A stretch of DNA of 64,000 nucleotides from Panorpa germanica (Eukaryota > Arthropoda > Insecta > Mecoptera > Panorpidae), in contig OY783205.1 of assembly GCA_963678705.1 (NCBI GenBank), positions 6,944,001 to 7,008,000 of the forward strand, given 5' to 3'. Position 1 is the stretch's first letter. The number at the start of each line of letters is the position of its first letter. A model generated the notes under the pieces. It had not been told where the DNA came from, ran no database searches, and was given only the letters and a program-made list of their open reading frames with translations. Positions 62,893 to 64,000 of this stretch are shown piece after piece. The position numbers were made by a program, and so were the translations under genes.

Positions 62893-64000
62893 TACAGAAA
62901 ATTACTGACAATCCCGGACTATATCCAGTACAACTAGGAATAGCAACCAACATAAAAACATATTGGAAACTCATAAAAGTCATAAACTACGCATCTTTGA
63001 TTGAAAAAAGTAAAAACATAAATCTACAAGCAGAAACATTTTTACAAAAATATACATTAAAAATTGATAAAACACCATATAAAATATATCAAACTACTGT
63101 TAATGAAAATACTAAAAGAATAGAACAAATTGTTAATGAAATATTTACTACACCTATTAATCGAATTAAAAGATCAATAGAACCACTAGGAAATATAATT
63201 AAAATTATATCAGGAAACCTAGATGCCGAAGATGGTAGAAGATATGACAATGCTATAAAACAAATGCAATAAAAATCAAATGCACAAAACAAGAACATAA
63301 ATCAACTAACATCATTAATGGAAAAAGCCGGAGAAAAACATCAACGTGCTATAAAAAATATTAATGAAAATCAAATACATATGGAGAAAATAATAAATCA
63401 ATTACTGGAATCAAAACGACAGATCGCTACTCAGTTTGATCGAGTAAATAAAGAAGATGAAATAAAATCTATATTTGAACAAATAATAATGCTTCAACAA
63501 TCTATCATCAACGAATTTAATACAATAGAAGAAGCAGTAACATTTCTAAGAATTGAGACTTTCCATCCTGCTATTTGCTCTCCAGAAGAACTAAGAAAAG
63601 AAATTAATTTGATACAACGAAGAATAACAGATAAATATGTAATACCCTATTCAGACGAATTGAGTAAACTAGATAAATTAATTCAAGCTGATGCATACAT
63701 CACTAATTATGAAATAAAAATTAAAATTAAAATACCTTTGATAACCAATCAAAAATACCAATATTTCCACCTCTATTCAGTTCCTATGAAATATAAAAAT
63801 CAACCCCATTTCCAATTGATTATCCCTTCCGCAAGATACTTGTTAATATCAGAAACAGACTATCTTCAAAGCGATAAGAAATGCCGACAAATAACAACGA
63901 AGGAATTCATATGCAACATAGAAGAAAAGAAATGGACCTAGAAGAAAGACCACACACCCTGTGAAGTACAGCTTGTAAGACAACTGGAAAACTCTACATG
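62861..64000 (+). pseudogene. errantivirus Env-like (baculovirus F-like) frame with internal stops
   Basis: A frame other than pol opens near 62861 after a TTTAATTCCAG acceptor. It contains INRIKRSIEPLGNIIKII (a furin-type RxKR site followed by a hydrophobic fusion-peptide-like stretch, about 63156-63210). A heptad-rich helix region follows (KIINQLLESKRQIA and neighbours). A TAA interrupts it at 63270-63272 and a TAG at 63939-63941, in the same frame. Such F-like Env proteins sit in the membrane and mediate entry; this copy is broken. The leader exon is at 58030-58058. The 3' part is outside the window. Confidence 0.82.

Larger units (their letters stand above)
57183..64000 (+). mobile_element. 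errantivirus (Ty3/gypsy with env), 3' end outside the window
   Basis: A 5' LTR (57183-57700) is followed by a tRNA-Ser-type primer site, then gag, pol (protease, RT, RNase H, integrase) and an env-like frame. Gene order, lack of a gag zinc knuckle, LTR ends AGTTAAC/TTAACT and a subgenomic splice pattern fit insect errantiviruses. Pol has at least three frame breaks and env at least two stops, so the copy is inactive. The 3' LTR is beyond 64000. It is an old endogenous copy; only its breaks are described here. Confidence 0.93.

Overview
The window looks like intergenic DNA from an arthropod genome, most likely an insect. It is AT-rich, has many short AT-rich introns, and is almost wholly built from transposable elements (TEs): Jockey/I-type LINEs, Helitrons, errantivirus-like Ty3/gypsy elements with a tRNA-Ser-type primer site, a BEL/Pao element, PIF/Harbinger and hAT transposons, and a Polinton/adintovirus-like relic. 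I could not fix the insect order, and found no confident single-copy host gene, tRNA or rRNA.

Layout. 1-3470 (-): Jockey-type LINE with open ORF1 and ORF2; its 3' end lies outside the window. 3647-7937: Polinton-type relic in which a short integrase fragment (+) meets a broken protein-primed DNA polymerase B (-). 7990-8860 and 52192-53202: two copies of one 0.9-1.0 kb repeat with TG...CA ends in TA-rich target sites. 9530-18850 (-): an old Helitron (A) carrying a 530-bp LINE piece with 12-bp target duplications and a complete younger Helitron (B, 12340-18449). 18941-21815 (-): errantivirus-like gypsy relic. 21830-23116 (-): Harbinger-type transposase pseudogene. 23450-28655 (-): I/Jockey-like LINE split by a gypsy element (24682-27777) with a 5-bp target duplication. 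28930-30600: gypsy relic with a Harbinger-type MITE (29764-30439). 30860-35187 (-): two adjacent non-TE-like relic genes, a six-exon gene with a CIDE-N-like domain and a C2H2 protein of an uncharacterised family. 35310-41082 (-): degraded BEL/Pao element in a second copy of the I/Jockey-like LINE (41083-44424). 44428-44593: palindromic MITE. 46766-49926: complete Harbinger element with a five-exon Myb/SANT-like gene (+) and a two-exon DDE transposase (-), flanked by TTA. 50631-52069 (+): relic joining a MULE-like protein to a DEDD-exonuclease-like tail. 53890-54895: about 188-bp tandem repeat. 54916-55566 (-): unrecognised ORF. 56014-56608 (+): hAT relic. 57183-64000 (+): errantivirus with 5' LTR, gag, broken pol and a split, broken env, running out of the window.

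The elements are stacked in layers, so relative ages can be read: LINE before gypsy or BEL, Helitron A before LINE piece and Helitron B, gypsy relic before MITE. Most coding regions carry one or a few stops or frameshifts. The least damaged are the Jockey ORFs, Helitron B (two nonsense codons in a 1541-codon frame), the Harbinger element (one nonsense codon) and the errantiviral gag.
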